DNA from: Catenuloplanes indicus
GTDB lineage: Bacteria > Actinomycetota > Actinomycetes > Mycobacteriales > Micromonosporaceae
Direction: 5' to 3'
Length of the DNA: 64,000 nt
Assembly (NCBI RefSeq): GCF_030813715.1
Contig: NZ_JAUSUZ010000001.1
Span: 5,084,001-5,148,000, forward strand
The notes below the pieces were generated by a model. The model had not been told where the DNA came from. It worked only from the letters and a program-made list of their open reading frames with translations, and did no database searches. The translations under genes were made by a program, and so were the position numbers. Shown piece after piece: positions 50,675 to 58,916 of the stretch. Each line of letters opens with the position of its first letter. The stretch's first letter is position 1.

Positions 50675-50878
50675 TCAGAACCGGATGACGATCGGGCCGG
50701 TCACGGTGTCGGCCTGGACACCGACGCGGGCGTTGCCCTTGCTCACGTTCGTGTTGCGCATGCCGCCGGACTCGCCCGGCTTCTCGTCCTTGCTGGCCGG
50801 GGAGTCGACGACCCGCCCGACCTGGACGCCGATGGAGTCGTTGCCGGACGCGACGTTGCGGGTGTTCTTGCGTGCCAT
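50675..50878 (-). CDS. 67-residue AICE protein with two GN-x-x-x-GVQ repeats (RHIM/PP-like)
   Basis: Two similar segments, ASGNDSIGVQVGRVVD and SKGNARVGVQADTVTGPI, make up most of the protein. The G-N-x-x-(I/V)-G-V-Q-(V/A)-x-x-V pattern resembles RHIM and fungal PP amyloid signalling motifs and the related bacterial BASS motifs. It lies between the Nudix gene and a DUF3307-like membrane gene. The amyloid idea is inference; no partner effector with the motif is visible. Confidence 0.7.
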   Translation of the reverse strand: MARKNTRNVASGNDSIGVQVGRVVDSPASKDEKPGESGGMRNTNVSKGNARVGVQADTVTGPIVIRF

Positions 50879-50895
50879 GTGAGCTGTCTCCTCGG

Positions 50896-51345
50896 TCAGG
50901 CGATGATCAGCGCGGCGATGAACAGGAAGAGCACGTGAAAGCTCTGGTCGAGCGCGTAGCTGCCGGTGCCGAGCGACGGGTTGTCGTCGCGGCCCTCACG
51001 CGGGATGCCGAGCCGGTAGAAGCGGCCCGAGCCGAGCGCGTCAGCGAGCACGCGCAGCGGCGTGCGCCGGTCCGCGATGTAGTGCGACACGGCGGAGACC
51101 GTCAGCCCGAGCGTGACCCCGACCAGGTCGAACGCCATGCCGGTCGTGAGCGCAACGGCGGCCAGCGCGACGGCGGCCGTCAGGGTGTAGGTGAAGACGT
51201 GCGCCGCGCAGGCGAGACGGCCGCGCCAGCCCGGCGTGCCCTTGTGGTCGGCCTGGTGCTGGGTCTGCACCCAGTGATCGGCGAGCTGATGTGCCGTGTA
51301 GAGCGCCGCGAACGCGGCAGCGAAGACGGCCGGGGACTGAGACAC
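50896..51345 (-). CDS. DUF3307-like membrane protein of AICE
   Basis: The 149-residue protein has about four hydrophobic helices and a conserved AALYTAHQLADHWVQTQHQA near the N-terminus with SAVSHYIADRRTP in the middle, matching DUF3307-type proteins. It likely acts in mating or spread with SpdB-like proteins; that is inference from position. Confidence 0.7.
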   Translation of the reverse strand: MSQSPAVFAAAFAALYTAHQLADHWVQTQHQADHKGTPGWRGRLACAAHVFTYTLTAAVALAAVALTTGMAFDLVGVTLGLTVSAVSHYIADRRTPLRVLADALGSGRFYRLGIPREGRDDNPSLGTGSYALDQSFHVLFLFIAALIIA

Positions 51346-51380
51346 TGGTGGTCCTCCTGGAACCTGGAAGGTGACGGGGT

Positions 51381-51441
51381 GGACCGGCGGCGCGGCGCTG
51401 GTTTGCAGGCCGTTGGGCCGCGCCGCCGGGCGTAGCTAGTT
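51381..51441 (-). repeat. duplicated hairpin, copy 1
   Basis: GGCGGCGCGGC and GCCGCGCCGCC pair around a 20-base loop. The 61-bp block recurs at 52282-52342 with scattered changes, mostly sparing the stem. It lies just after the stop of the gene at 51436-51609. Confidence 0.7.
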
Positions 51442-51609
51442 GCGGGACTCGGGACCGGTGTGTGGCTTCTGCCGCGCGGCGTCGATCGCGGCGCGCTCCT
51501 TGCCGGTCGCCTTCGACGTGATGTCGGCCAGGCGCTGCCGGTCCGCGCGGTCCTCTCGGTCGCGCAGCAGGCCGAGGAACATGCCGTTCGTCTTCTCGAT
51601 GCGGGCCAT
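51436..51609 (-). CDS. small AICE hypothetical protein
   Basis: The 57-residue protein MARIEKTNGMFLGLLRDRED continues with DRADRQRLADITSK and ends PESRN. It is highly charged and helical. AAAGGA precedes the ATG. No family recognised. Confidence 0.6.
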   Translation of the reverse strand: MARIEKTNGMFLGLLRDREDRADRQRLADITSKATGKERAAIDAARQKPHTGPESRN

Positions 51610-51652
51610 GACGTCCTTTCGGGACAGCGATTCAGAGGGGTGAAGGGGGAGA

Positions 51653-51820
51653 TCAGCGCTTGGTGCGCTTGCTGGTCAGCGCGCCGAAAAGCCGCTTGAT
51701 CGGCCCCTCGGTGAAGGTGTGGACGTCCCAGTCCGGGTCGTAGCCCTGAAGCCGCTTCGGGATCGGGCTGACCACGGCACGTCCGGCGTCGTTGATGTGG
51801 TGTCCGACCTGCCGGGCCAT
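51653..51820 (-). CDS. small AICE hypothetical protein
   Basis: The 55-residue product begins MARQVGHHINDAGRAVVSPI and ends with a basic FGALTSKRTKR. Its ATG overlaps the stop of the upstream small gene (ATGA), supporting translation. Function unknown. Confidence 0.6.
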   Translation of the reverse strand: MARQVGHHINDAGRAVVSPIPKRLQGYDPDWDVHTFTEGPIKRLFGALTSKRTKR

Positions 51821-52005
51821 CAGCGCTCACCCCGGCGGCGGGTCTGCTGCACGCCGTACCAGTCGGAGGAACCGAACTCCCGGCCGGCACGGCGCTCCTG
51901 TGCCTGCTTGACGGCCTGCGTCGCGGTGGTCGGCTTGCCAACCGGCCGCCCGCCGAGGTTGTCGTCGTCGTGCTTGATGACCTGGTGCGTCTTGCGGTGA
52001 CTCAT
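51820..52005 (-). CDS. small AICE hypothetical protein
   Basis: The 61-residue product begins MSHRKTHQVIKHDDDNLGGR and contains SSDWYGVQQTRRR at the C-terminus. It is coupled to the next small gene. GGAGAGG precedes the ATG. No family recognised. Confidence 0.6.
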   Translation of the reverse strand: MSHRKTHQVIKHDDDNLGGRPVGKPTTATQAVKQAQERRAGREFGSSDWYGVQQTRRRGER

Positions 52006-52109
52006 CACGCCCTCTCCTGGCGCGCCGATCTGGCGGCCACCGCACACGACCGGGCATCGAGATGCCCCGCGCTCGGTCGTGGCGGAAGCGGCCCCGGCGG
52101 GCCGGAGGG

Positions 52110-52238
52110 CTAGGCGAGTCCGCGCCTGCGGTTGCGCTCGTCGGCCTGGCGCTGCGCCTCAGCCATCTGAGCGAGGCGCTTTTCGCGGTTGCGGTCGATG
52201 ACGGCTTGGCGCTGGTCGCGCAACTGGCTGTCCGACAT
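52110..52238 (-). CDS. 42-residue charged AICE peptide
   Basis: MSDSQLRDQRQAVIDRNREK followed by RLAQMAEAQRQADERN is predicted to be almost entirely helical. A GGGAGAGA site precedes the ATG. The size is small, but gene spacing and composition support it. Confidence 0.5.
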   Translation of the reverse strand: MSDSQLRDQRQAVIDRNREKRLAQMAEAQRQADERNRRRGLA

Positions 52239-52281
52239 AATCGGTGTCTCTCCCTGACGTCTTTCGAGGCTGACGGGTTGG

Positions 52282-52342
52282 GGACCGGCGGCGCGGCACT
52301 GGTTTCCAGGCCTGAGGGCCGTGCCGCCGGGCAGAGCTAGTT
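52282..52342 (-). repeat. duplicated hairpin, copy 2
   Basis: Second copy of the block at 51381-51441, placed just after the stop of the SpdB-like gene. The stem is kept with one G-T pair. It may end or stabilise transcripts. Confidence 0.7.
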
Positions 52343-53179
52343 CTCGTGGTGCATCAGGTGCGCCAGGGCCGCGCCCATGCCGAGCACGGCGACCGGGATG
52401 CAGGCCACCACGGCGGTGACCGGCCACGGGGCGGACTCCCAGCCCCACGAGGCCATCAGGTGGTAGGCGACCTGCCCGAGCGCGCCGATGCTCAGTGACC
52501 CGATCGCGGACGCGCGGGCGAACCGCAGCGCGGGACCGGACACCATGCCGGACAGCCACACGTAAAGCGCGTACGCCGCGTAGGTCTCGACACCGATCGG
52601 GAGCGTGATCGCGGTGTCGAGCACGACCTGATCGGCGATGCCGGGCAGCAGCGCGACCTCACCGAACCCGGTGAGCCTGCCCATCTCCACCCAGCCGCCC
52701 CAGATCGCGACGAACGCGGGCAGGCAGAGCAGCAGCACCGGCCACGTCACCGGCCGCTTGCGCGTCACCGGCGCGGCCGGGGCGGCGTCGGTGACCGGCG
52801 GGGCCGGGTCGGTGGTGATCTCCGTGCCCGGGTGTCCGACCGGAGAGACCAGCGGCGACGCCTCACGCGGCGGGGGCATCTCATCCTCGTTCGTGCCCGG
52901 CGCGGACTCGGACGGCGTGACGACCGGCGCCGGGTCCGGCGCGATGACCGGCGGGTCCGTGATCGGGTCCGGGCTGAACGTGCCGTCAAGTCGCGGGGTG
53001 GCGATGACGGTCAGCGCCTCCCGCAGCATGGTGGCCTTGGGAGCGCCGATACGGAACTGCTTCATGAGCTGGTTGCGGGACGGGACCCCGCCGAGTTCGT
53101 GAGCCATGTTCAATGCGTCCCGCAGCAGTTCCTCAACGGCGGGCGGGTACGCGCTCGGGGCGGTGGTAGGGGCGGTCAT
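52337..53179 (-). CDS. SpdB-like membrane spread protein
   Basis: The 280-residue protein has an N-terminal DNA-binding-like helical region (GGVPSRNQLMKQFRIGAPKA), a Pro-rich linker and four membrane helices at the C-terminus (PVLLLCLPAFVAIWGG, TAVVACIPVAVLGMGAALAH). This matches the layout of AICE spread (DUF2637/SpdB) proteins. It sits among the transfer genes and overlaps the upstream RRQRL gene. Confidence 0.75.
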   Translation of the reverse strand: MTAPTTAPSAYPPAVEELLRDALNMAHELGGVPSRNQLMKQFRIGAPKATMLREALTVIATPRLDGTFSPDPITDPPVIAPDPAPVVTPSESAPGTNEDEMPPPREASPLVSPVGHPGTEITTDPAPPVTDAAPAAPVTRKRPVTWPVLLLCLPAFVAIWGGWVEMGRLTGFGEVALLPGIADQVVLDTAITLPIGVETYAAYALYVWLSGMVSGPALRFARASAIGSLSIGALGQVAYHLMASWGWESAPWPVTAVVACIPVAVLGMGAALAHLMHHEN

Positions 53180-53547
53180 GCGGGAACCTCCGGGTAGGCG
53201 CAGGGAACGCACTCGCCGAGCGAGCGCGAGATGACGTAGGGCCGCACGGTGCGGCAGGTCGGGCAGGTCTTGCGAGCGCGCATCGCCGCAGCGAGCGCAG
53301 CGAGCACGGCCGGGGAAGCGGTGCGCTTCGGCCGGGCGAGGTCGAGCCGGTAGAGGTACGCGGCGCGAGTGCCGCCCACCCCGGCCCAGAGCACTTGAGC
53401 GGCGACCGGTTGGCCGCCGGGGCACAGCCCGCGTTGGCGGAGTTGCCGCCGCGTGGCGTAGCCATCCGGGGCACCACGCCACCAGAACGTGGGGATGCCG
53501 TACCGAGCGCCGGTCGGATCGTGGAACGCGGCGCGGGTCCGGGCCAT
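53176..53547 (-). CDS. RRQRL-motif zinc-binding protein
   Basis: The 123-residue protein has GYATRRQLRQRGLCPGGQPV and a C-terminal CPTCRTVRPYVISRSLGECVPC four-cysteine set. This is the AICE/actinobacterial family of RRQRL-motif proteins of unknown role. It is translationally coupled to both neighbours. Confidence 0.8.
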   Translation of the reverse strand: MARTRAAFHDPTGARYGIPTFWWRGAPDGYATRRQLRQRGLCPGGQPVAAQVLWAGVGGTRAAYLYRLDLARPKRTASPAVLAALAAAMRARKTCPTCRTVRPYVISRSLGECVPCAYPEVPA

Positions 53548-53792
53548 CAGGCCGCGCGGTACGGCCCGGCAACGCGGTCGGCCAGCGCGGCAGCCTCACG
53601 CAGCACGCGAGCCTCAGCGCGCCGGAGGCGCTGCCAGTCCAGATCGAACGGTCCGCCGATCTCAGCCGCGTCCAGCACGTCCAGTTCGGCTTCCATCAGG
53701 TCAAGCTCAGCGATGATCAGCGGCCACTCGTTCTCGACGGCCTCCAGCTCGGCGCCGGTCGGTTCGTCGATGTGGAAAAGATGGTCCCTCAC
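53547..53792 (-). CDS. DUF6284-like small protein
   Basis: The 81-residue acidic protein VRDHLFHIDEPTGAELEAVE continues with NEWPLIIAELDLMEAELDVL and a helical Arg/Ala tail, typical of a small AICE family. GTG 53792 follows GGAGG with good spacing. It is the first gene of the transfer operon, opposite the GntR regulator. Confidence 0.75.
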   Translation of the reverse strand: MRDHLFHIDEPTGAELEAVENEWPLIIAELDLMEAELDVLDAAEIGGPFDLDWQRLRRAEARVLREAAALADRVAGPYRAA

Positions 53793-54033
53793 GGGATACC
53801 TCCAAGGTTGAACGTCGGCGCGGCAGCACACGGGAATGCGCGCTGCCGCGCCAACCAGGGAAAACATGGATTGGTACACGGACCTGAGCCGTGCGCGGTG
53901 GCCTTGTTCGCGAGGGAGGCCACAAGCCCTGATGGAGTTGTCAACGGACGTGCGCGCAGCGGTTCGAGCACGAACGGCGCAGCCGAAGCCGCCTCCGCCG
54001 TGACCAATAGCCACTGGCCGGACCGTCTGCTCG

Positions 54034-54126
54034 GTACGTACTGTACGAACAATGCGGTGCCACGACCGAAGGTGCCAGACGGGCGCTGCGTGTGTCAAGG
54101 GTTTCTGCCTAGACTGTCCGTACAGT
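54034..54126. promoter_or_regulatory. GntR autoregulatory region
   Basis: GTACGTACTGTAC (54034-54046) and ACTGTCCGTACAGT (54113-54126) share ACTGT/GTAC elements. The second overlaps a TAGACT -10 candidate just before the GntR gene. The 356-bp gap (53793-54148) should hold divergent promoters for transfer and regulator genes; nothing else is seen. Confidence 0.5.
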
Positions 54127-54148
54127 GCGTCCGACAGGAAGGTGCAAC

Positions 54149-54931
54149 ATGGCCGTGACCAGGCAGGGAAGGGCGCCCGTGTGGGCAAAGATCGCGAGTG
54201 ACCTACGAGAACAGATCTCTGTAGGTGCGCTCGCGCCCGACCAAAAGATGCCGACCGAGCAAGAGCTGACGACGCGGTACGAGGTGGCGCGCTCAACGGC
54301 GCGGCAGGCGCTTGCGGCCCTGGTGAACGAGGGTTTGATCGTTCCGAGTGCGCCACGGGGCTACTACGTGCGTAACCGGAAGCCACTGTTCTATCGGCCT
54401 CAGCAGGAATTCCGCCCTCAGCCGACGTATCCCGAGATGGATCGGTTCATGGCCGATCACTCCGCCGATGGTCGAGAGCCTAGGCAGGAAATAGACGTCG
54501 CGATCATTGATCCGCCGAAAGAGGTGAAGCAGCGCCTCAAACTTGCCGATGGAGAGTTGGCTGCCGTAAGGCGACGGGTGCGCTACCTCGATGGCGAGCC
54601 CTTTAATACCAATGACAGCTATTTTCCGTTGAGCATCGTGCAGAATACGGAGATTATGCGCCCTGCCGACATTGCGCGCGGTGCGAATGAGGTCTTGCGC
54701 GAGGCGGGTTACCCGCAAGCGCGAACGCTTGATGAGATTTACGTGCGGATGCCCACGCCGGATGAGGTTCAACGTCTGGAATTGGGTCCGGGAACGCCGA
54801 TTGCCTGCCATATCTGCACCGGCCTAGCGGATGACGGCACGCCCGTACGCGTGGTGGTCAACATCTTGCCCGGTGACCGGCATGTCATCGTCTACGAGCG
54901 CGATGGCATGGAGGCGAAGCGCAGTGAGTAG
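54149..54931 (+). CDS. GntR/HutC-family regulator (KorSA-like)
   Basis: The 260-residue protein has an N-terminal winged helix (KIASDLREQISVGALAPDQK, MPTEQELTTRYEVARSTARQ) and a UTRA ligand domain (LKLADGELAAVRRRVRYLDG to the C-terminus). In pSAM2, KorSA of this family represses transfer and replication activator genes. AGGAAGG precedes the ATG. It is divergent from the transfer operon and followed by a GNAT gene that overlaps its stop. Confidence 0.88.
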   Translation: MAVTRQGRAPVWAKIASDLREQISVGALAPDQKMPTEQELTTRYEVARSTARQALAALVNEGLIVPSAPRGYYVRNRKPLFYRPQQEFRPQPTYPEMDRFMADHSADGREPRQEIDVAIIDPPKEVKQRLKLADGELAAVRRRVRYLDGEPFNTNDSYFPLSIVQNTEIMRPADIARGANEVLREAGYPQARTLDEIYVRMPTPDEVQRLELGPGTPIACHICTGLADDGTPVRVVVNILPGDRHVIVYERDGMEAKRSE

Positions 54932-55451
54932 TGAGCCACTCGTCATCCGTGCCGGCCGAATCTCTGATGTGGATGCCCTGGTAGAGATTTACCAGGCGGC
55001 CCAGCGGTGGCTAGCTCAACAGGGGTCCGATCAGTGGGCGAAAAACTCTGAGGCCAGAGTTCGGGGCATCTTCGAGGATGCGATCAACCGCGGGGGGTGT
55101 CTTGTGGCAGAGGAATCCGGCCGAGTGGTAGGCACAGCTACCGTTGACGAATACGCTGATCCCGAATTTTGGCAACCGGAGGATGGTCCCGAGGATGCTC
55201 TCTACGTGCATCGAATGGTAATTGACCGCGAGGCATCAGGGCGCAACATCGGCGGTCAGTTGCTCGATTTCGCCGAGTCGTTAGCCGTCGACCATGAACG
55301 GAAATGGCTTAGGCTCGACGCGTGGCGCACGAATGAGAAGCTGCACGACTATTACCGCAAGCAAGGCTTTACGCATATCCGCACCGTCGAGTTGCCCCAT
55401 CGTGGTTCTGGCGCGCTATTTCAACGACAGGTCGACATGCGCAGAAGCTAG
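54924..55451 (+). CDS. GNAT-family acetyltransferase
   Basis: The 175-residue enzyme has a GNAT core: IRAGRISDVDALVEIYQAAQ, acetyl-CoA loop HRMVIDREASGRNIGGQLLD, and YYRKQGFTHIRTVELPH. The substrate is unknown. It starts within the 3' end of the GntR gene, so the two are co-expressed; AICEs often carry such a pair. Confidence 0.85.
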   Translation: MSSEPLVIRAGRISDVDALVEIYQAAQRWLAQQGSDQWAKNSEARVRGIFEDAINRGGCLVAEESGRVVGTATVDEYADPEFWQPEDGPEDALYVHRMVIDREASGRNIGGQLLDFAESLAVDHERKWLRLDAWRTNEKLHDYYRKQGFTHIRTVELPHRGSGALFQRQVDMRRS

Positions 55452-55687
55452 CTGCCATCCTTCGGTGAAACATAGGTGCCGCGCTGAGGGACCGTGAAGA
55501 CCAGTCCGCGTTCGCGCAGTACGGCGATAGCCTTCCGTGCAGTATTTCGGGCTATGCCGAACTCTTGCGTAAGCTGAGTTTCGCTCGGAATAGGTCGGTT
55601 GGGTGGCCATTCCCCACGCTGGATTCGCTCAGCGAGAATCTCGGCGAGCTGTAGATAGATCGGTACGGGTCCGTCCGGTTCGATCAC
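55448..55687 (-). CDS. short GntR-type DNA-binding protein without ligand domain
   Basis: The 79-residue protein is only a GntR winged helix: PIYLQLAEILAERIQRGEWP, PIPSETQLTQEFGIARNTAR, VFTVPQRGTYV. It converges on the GNAT gene with a 4-bp overlap. It may antagonise or assist the full-length GntR regulator. Complete for its kind, since similar stand-alone HTH proteins occur in AICEs. Confidence 0.8.
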   Translation of the reverse strand: MIEPDGPVPIYLQLAEILAERIQRGEWPPNRPIPSETQLTQEFGIARNTARKAIAVLRERGLVFTVPQRGTYVSPKDGS

Positions 55688-55896
55688 GTAGCCGACGCTA
55701 GTTGATCACGACAGAGCCGGTACCGGCAACTACGATTATGAACGTTCAGGGTTGTTGCTATACGAAGCTATACAAGTTGACTACTCTAAGCCTTGGCCTG
55801 GTGATACGTACCGAGCGTGTAGCACCGGCCATCAGAAGCGGCGGGGGTCGGCGCCTGGAGGCCCGGCCCCCGTCAGCCGTCTTCCAGGGGGATGCC

Positions 55897-56172
55897 GTGG
55901 CGGGATCAAGGCGAGTGCCAGCAGACCCGAGCGAGCCTCGCATCGGGGATGTGCTGCTCCTTGCCGATGCAGACTACAAGTTTGGGACCGGCCCGCTCGT
56001 CATTGAGGTGCAGGCCATTCGGTCGAGGGGGACCTTGCCGGATGGAACGTGGTGGCGCATCGAGGGTCTATGCCGGCATGCGCGCACCGACCCAGGGGGG
56101 TTGCGCACCGTTGACGTGCGAGCGAACGCCATACCCGCAGCGCGGGCGGCAGGGGCTCAGCCGCCCGGTTAG
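55897..56172 (+). CDS. AICE conserved hypothetical protein
   Basis: The 91-residue product contains PSEPRIGDVLLLADADYKFG and WWRIEGLC, a beta-rich small fold found repeatedly near AICE right ends. GTG 55897 follows AGGGGGA. Its stop overlaps the convergent gene by four bases. Function unknown. Confidence 0.6.
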   Translation: MAGSRRVPADPSEPRIGDVLLLADADYKFGTGPLVIEVQAIRSRGTLPDGTWWRIEGLCRHARTDPGGLRTVDVRANAIPAARAAGAQPPG

Positions 56173-56726
56173 ACACAGGCGTCAACCCTGACGTGAACCC
56201 CGCACCAGGCTGGCAGTTCGGCAGACCAGATCCGCCAACCTCCCGCATCACGACGCGTCTCGAAGCTCCAGAGATGCGGCTCGCCGCGCACTCGAAGGCC
56301 AGCCTCCCCGGTCCACCACACGCCCGCAACGTGGGCGGGAACCGTTGCGCTGTCGCCTGTTGCATCGCGATCACGGAAATCTCCGTAGTTCCACTCAAGT
56401 CGCGATGGACGCGTCGCGCGGTCCAACTCCCTGAGGTAGTCCTGCCACTGCTTGAGTAGTTCGTCCCGCCGGTGTCCGGCGAGCACCCGGCCTACACCAA
56501 GCTCCTCCTCGCTCTGAAGGGCGTAGAGATACACGGTGACTGCCGCAGCGGGGGAAGCCTCGCCCTGCCCGGCAGCCCAAGTCTCCCGCACGAACCACAC
56601 GACAGGAACAGACGCGAGACCGAAGCACAGCAGCGCGGGTAGCGCTAGACACAGCGCGACGACAACCGAGCGAGAACGCGATCGGCGCGGCGCTGGGGGC
56701 GGCGGAGAGAAATGGGGTGACGGCAT
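56169..56726 (-). CDS. membrane-anchored AICE protein of unknown function
   Basis: The 185-residue protein starts MPSPHFSPPPPAPRRSRSRS, has one helix (VVVALCLALPALLCFGLASV) and an extracytoplasmic domain with LQSEEELGVGRVLAGHRRDE and WSFETRRDAGGWRIWSAELP. The 5' region is part of a 117-bp direct repeat whose second copy at 58917 keeps only the start of a similar gene. Confidence 0.65.
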   Translation of the reverse strand: MPSPHFSPPPPAPRRSRSRSVVVALCLALPALLCFGLASVPVVWFVRETWAAGQGEASPAAAVTVYLYALQSEEELGVGRVLAGHRRDELLKQWQDYLRELDRATRPSRLEWNYGDFRDRDATGDSATVPAHVAGVWWTGEAGLRVRGEPHLWSFETRRDAGGWRIWSAELPAWCGVHVRVDACV

Positions 56727-56801
56727 GGGTGGCAGACTCACGATCAACAACGATCGGTGTAGATCAAGCCGATTGGCAACCTCAACTCCGTTGGCGTGAG
56801 G
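56685..56801. repeat. 117-bp direct repeat flanking cargo, left copy
   Basis: The block around ACTCACGATCAACAACGATC, then GGTGTAGATCAAGCCGATTG, recurs at 58917-59033 with about 80 percent identity. The copies lie 2,232 bp apart and enclose two exported-protein genes. Confidence 0.75.
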
Positions 56802-56921
56802 TGTGCCACGCGTTGGCCCATGAGGGTTGCCGGTTGGGGCCTGAGCTGGGATTCGGATGTGACGTCTGTACTGCATAATTTTCTAGTAAGCGACAAGCGG
56901 CAAGTTCTCAACTTTGGACCA

Positions 56922-56950
56922 TTGACGATCTTCAGTCGCCTGGATACTGT
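56922..56950 (+). promoter_or_regulatory. sigma-70-like promoter for the cargo gene
   Basis: TTGACG and TACTGT are separated by exactly 17 bp, about 120 bp before the ATG at 57074. This is one of the best consensus promoters in the window and lies in A/T-richer DNA. Confidence 0.6.
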
Positions 56951-57073
56951 TAGCGAGCCGGCGCTTTGTGGGCAATCTCTACCTTTTAGTGACTACGAGA
57001 TCTCGTGCAATTACCTCCGCTCAGATGCTTAATGCGTCAACCTTCGGTGTGCCCGATTCGCGAGGTGGGTTGT

Positions 57074-58036
57074 ATGAAAACTTGGAGAATAGCTACCGGA
57101 ATCGTAACGGTGGCCATTTTGGGGCTTGGTTCGTCCCCTGCGGTGGCGGGCGTGTCGAGCAGTGATGGCAGGTGGACATCGGCTATCTTGGAAAGTTCAG
57201 AGAGTATTTTTGGCGGATCGGCGGTACGCCTGAGATACTCCAATGGGGTCACTGCGATTACTCAGCCAGGTACGCGCGTCACTTTTGGTGAGAGTCCCTC
57301 TCTTGCCGAGGACGGCAAAGGCGCCGCAATTGACCGCTGGGCTGAGCTGGCCATGCAAATGGCCGAGCCCGCTGACGATGCAGCTCAGAAGTACAGGGAA
57401 TCTGGTAGAAGTATTTTCGCTGACGCGCTAGCTGCTGGATTCCCAGTAGCTGAGGCTAGGCGCGAGCAGGAGCGGCTAGACGTCGAAGCCAAGGCTTTGG
57501 ATAATCCTGACATAATCAACTCTGAATGCCTTTATGCCGAGGACCACCTGCCGGATGACAGATACGAGTGGTGGGGTTGTCGGGCTATGTATGCGACGCC
57601 CGACCAGGATCCGAACAACTGGTACTCCGCGAATTCGAGCCTGGCGCATGGGTGGGGCACCGGAGTGCTTGGCGGTGGCGCGGAGCTGCAGAGGGGTTAT
57701 ACGCAGTTCCAGTTTACGGTGGACAATAACAATGGTGATCTGATTGAGTTCACCCCGCAATCTAGCATAAATGGACAGAATTGCAACGTGATTACGTTGG
57801 GCTTGTCCTACGTGGTTGAGGTGAACGTCTCAACCCAGCTGTGCGATAATGGATGGACCGTTACGGCGAATCAGCTTTTCCACAAAACTGAATGGTACGG
57901 CGCTAGTACGGGAGGGCCAAGCGATAGTCGGCATGCCGCGAACGCCGTTACTCTTCGAGCTGCCAACGCCAGTTCATCTTCGTTGGCTTGGAGGATCGGC
58001 TGGAGGATCGTCTGTCTCCCTGGGCCGTGCATGTAA
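57074..58036 (+). CDS. secreted AICE cargo protein of unknown function
   Basis: The 320-residue product has a Sec signal peptide (MKTWRIATGIVTVAILGLGS, cleavage near AVAG). It continues with a helical middle (AIDRWAELAMQMAEPADDAA) and a Cys/Trp-rich C-terminal domain (WWGCRAMYATPDQDPNNWYS, NVSTQLCDNGWTVTANQLFH) with six cysteines. GAGGTG precedes the ATG. Base composition is lower in GC than the element core, implying separate acquisition. No family recognised; a secreted adhesin, toxin or enzyme cannot be told apart. Confidence 0.7.
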   Translation: MKTWRIATGIVTVAILGLGSSPAVAGVSSSDGRWTSAILESSESIFGGSAVRLRYSNGVTAITQPGTRVTFGESPSLAEDGKGAAIDRWAELAMQMAEPADDAAQKYRESGRSIFADALAAGFPVAEARREQERLDVEAKALDNPDIINSECLYAEDHLPDDRYEWWGCRAMYATPDQDPNNWYSANSSLAHGWGTGVLGGGAELQRGYTQFQFTVDNNNGDLIEFTPQSSINGQNCNVITLGLSYVVEVNVSTQLCDNGWTVTANQLFHKTEWYGASTGGPSDSRHAANAVTLRAANASSSSLAWRIGWRIVCLPGPCM

Positions 58037-58088
58037 GTGCCTCAACAGGCCTCTTGCGCGACGTTGCGGCGTCTGAGATGCTGAGGTA

Positions 58089-58721
58089 GTGATAGACAGT
58101 CGTCTAAGTAGTGATCTTGGTGCAAGAAGGTGGTCACTGGCGGCTGGTGCCGTGACCACCTTTCTTGCTGTGCAGCTGATTCTGTCGTCGTGTGCGGTAA
58201 GCTCATTCAGTGATACCGGCGAAGATCGTGCTGGTGAAACGGTCTCTATTGCGAATGCAGAGCAAGGCGCCGAGCTTGATAGTGTGGTTCCTGGTTGGTC
58301 CATTCGGACCTGGCTCTCCAGTAATCGCAACGTCTGCTTCGCGGCAACGCAAGGGTCATTTGACGAAGCCTCGGATGCACTGAAAGCAAACTCGGCATGT
58401 CTTGGTGTCATGCAAGGCTTCTTCAACGATGATTCGCCAGCGCTATCAGGCTTCCCTGACTTTCACTCGGTGCCACCGTCTTTGGACTCCAGGAACGTCT
58501 TTCTTTTCGGCATCAGTCGAGGCTCTATTGAGAACGTGGAAATTGCGTTCAACGGAAGGGTGTATCTCGCTAGCGTACGGCGTTTACCGAACACTGCTGA
58601 CCTACAAGTTGGTGCTTATGCTGTTTGGGCGTCCACGGAGGGCGGCGTAAGCTCTGATAATATTGATTATGTTGCCGCTTATGACGACGCAGGATCCGAA
58701 GTAGCCCGTCTCAACCGATGA
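58089..58721 (+). CDS. putative lipoprotein, AICE cargo
   Basis: The 210-residue protein has a hydrophobic N-terminus ending in a lipobox-like LILSSCA (Cys35) and an exported domain with three further cysteines (RNVCFAATQ, NSACLGVMQG). It follows the secreted-protein gene by 52 bp on the same strand, so the two may act together. No family recognised. Confidence 0.65.
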   Translation: MIDSRLSSDLGARRWSLAAGAVTTFLAVQLILSSCAVSSFSDTGEDRAGETVSIANAEQGAELDSVVPGWSIRTWLSSNRNVCFAATQGSFDEASDALKANSACLGVMQGFFNDDSPALSGFPDFHSVPPSLDSRNVFLFGISRGSIENVEIAFNGRVYLASVRRLPNTADLQVGAYAVWASTEGGVSSDNIDYVAAYDDAGSEVARLNR

Positions 58722-58916
58722 ACGGAGGGACGGTTTGTAGTATGTAGCGTGCGCCGCTCGGCGAGCCGCGACCGCGATGTTGTGCTCGTTGCTCGCGGGT
58801 CGCTCCCGAACGCATTATGGCGGTTGAGATCCATCTGGAGTGGGGCATGCCGGCGTGGCGGCCGAGCTGCGGGTTCTGCTCATCCAAGCTACTGGAGGAG
58901 CTGACCAGCAAGGTCG

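Noticed and set aside
56169-56876. Longer form of the membrane-anchored AICE protein starting at 56876
   Set aside because: The added N-terminus lies in the direct repeat and lacks a ribosome binding site; the membrane helix suits the start at 56726.
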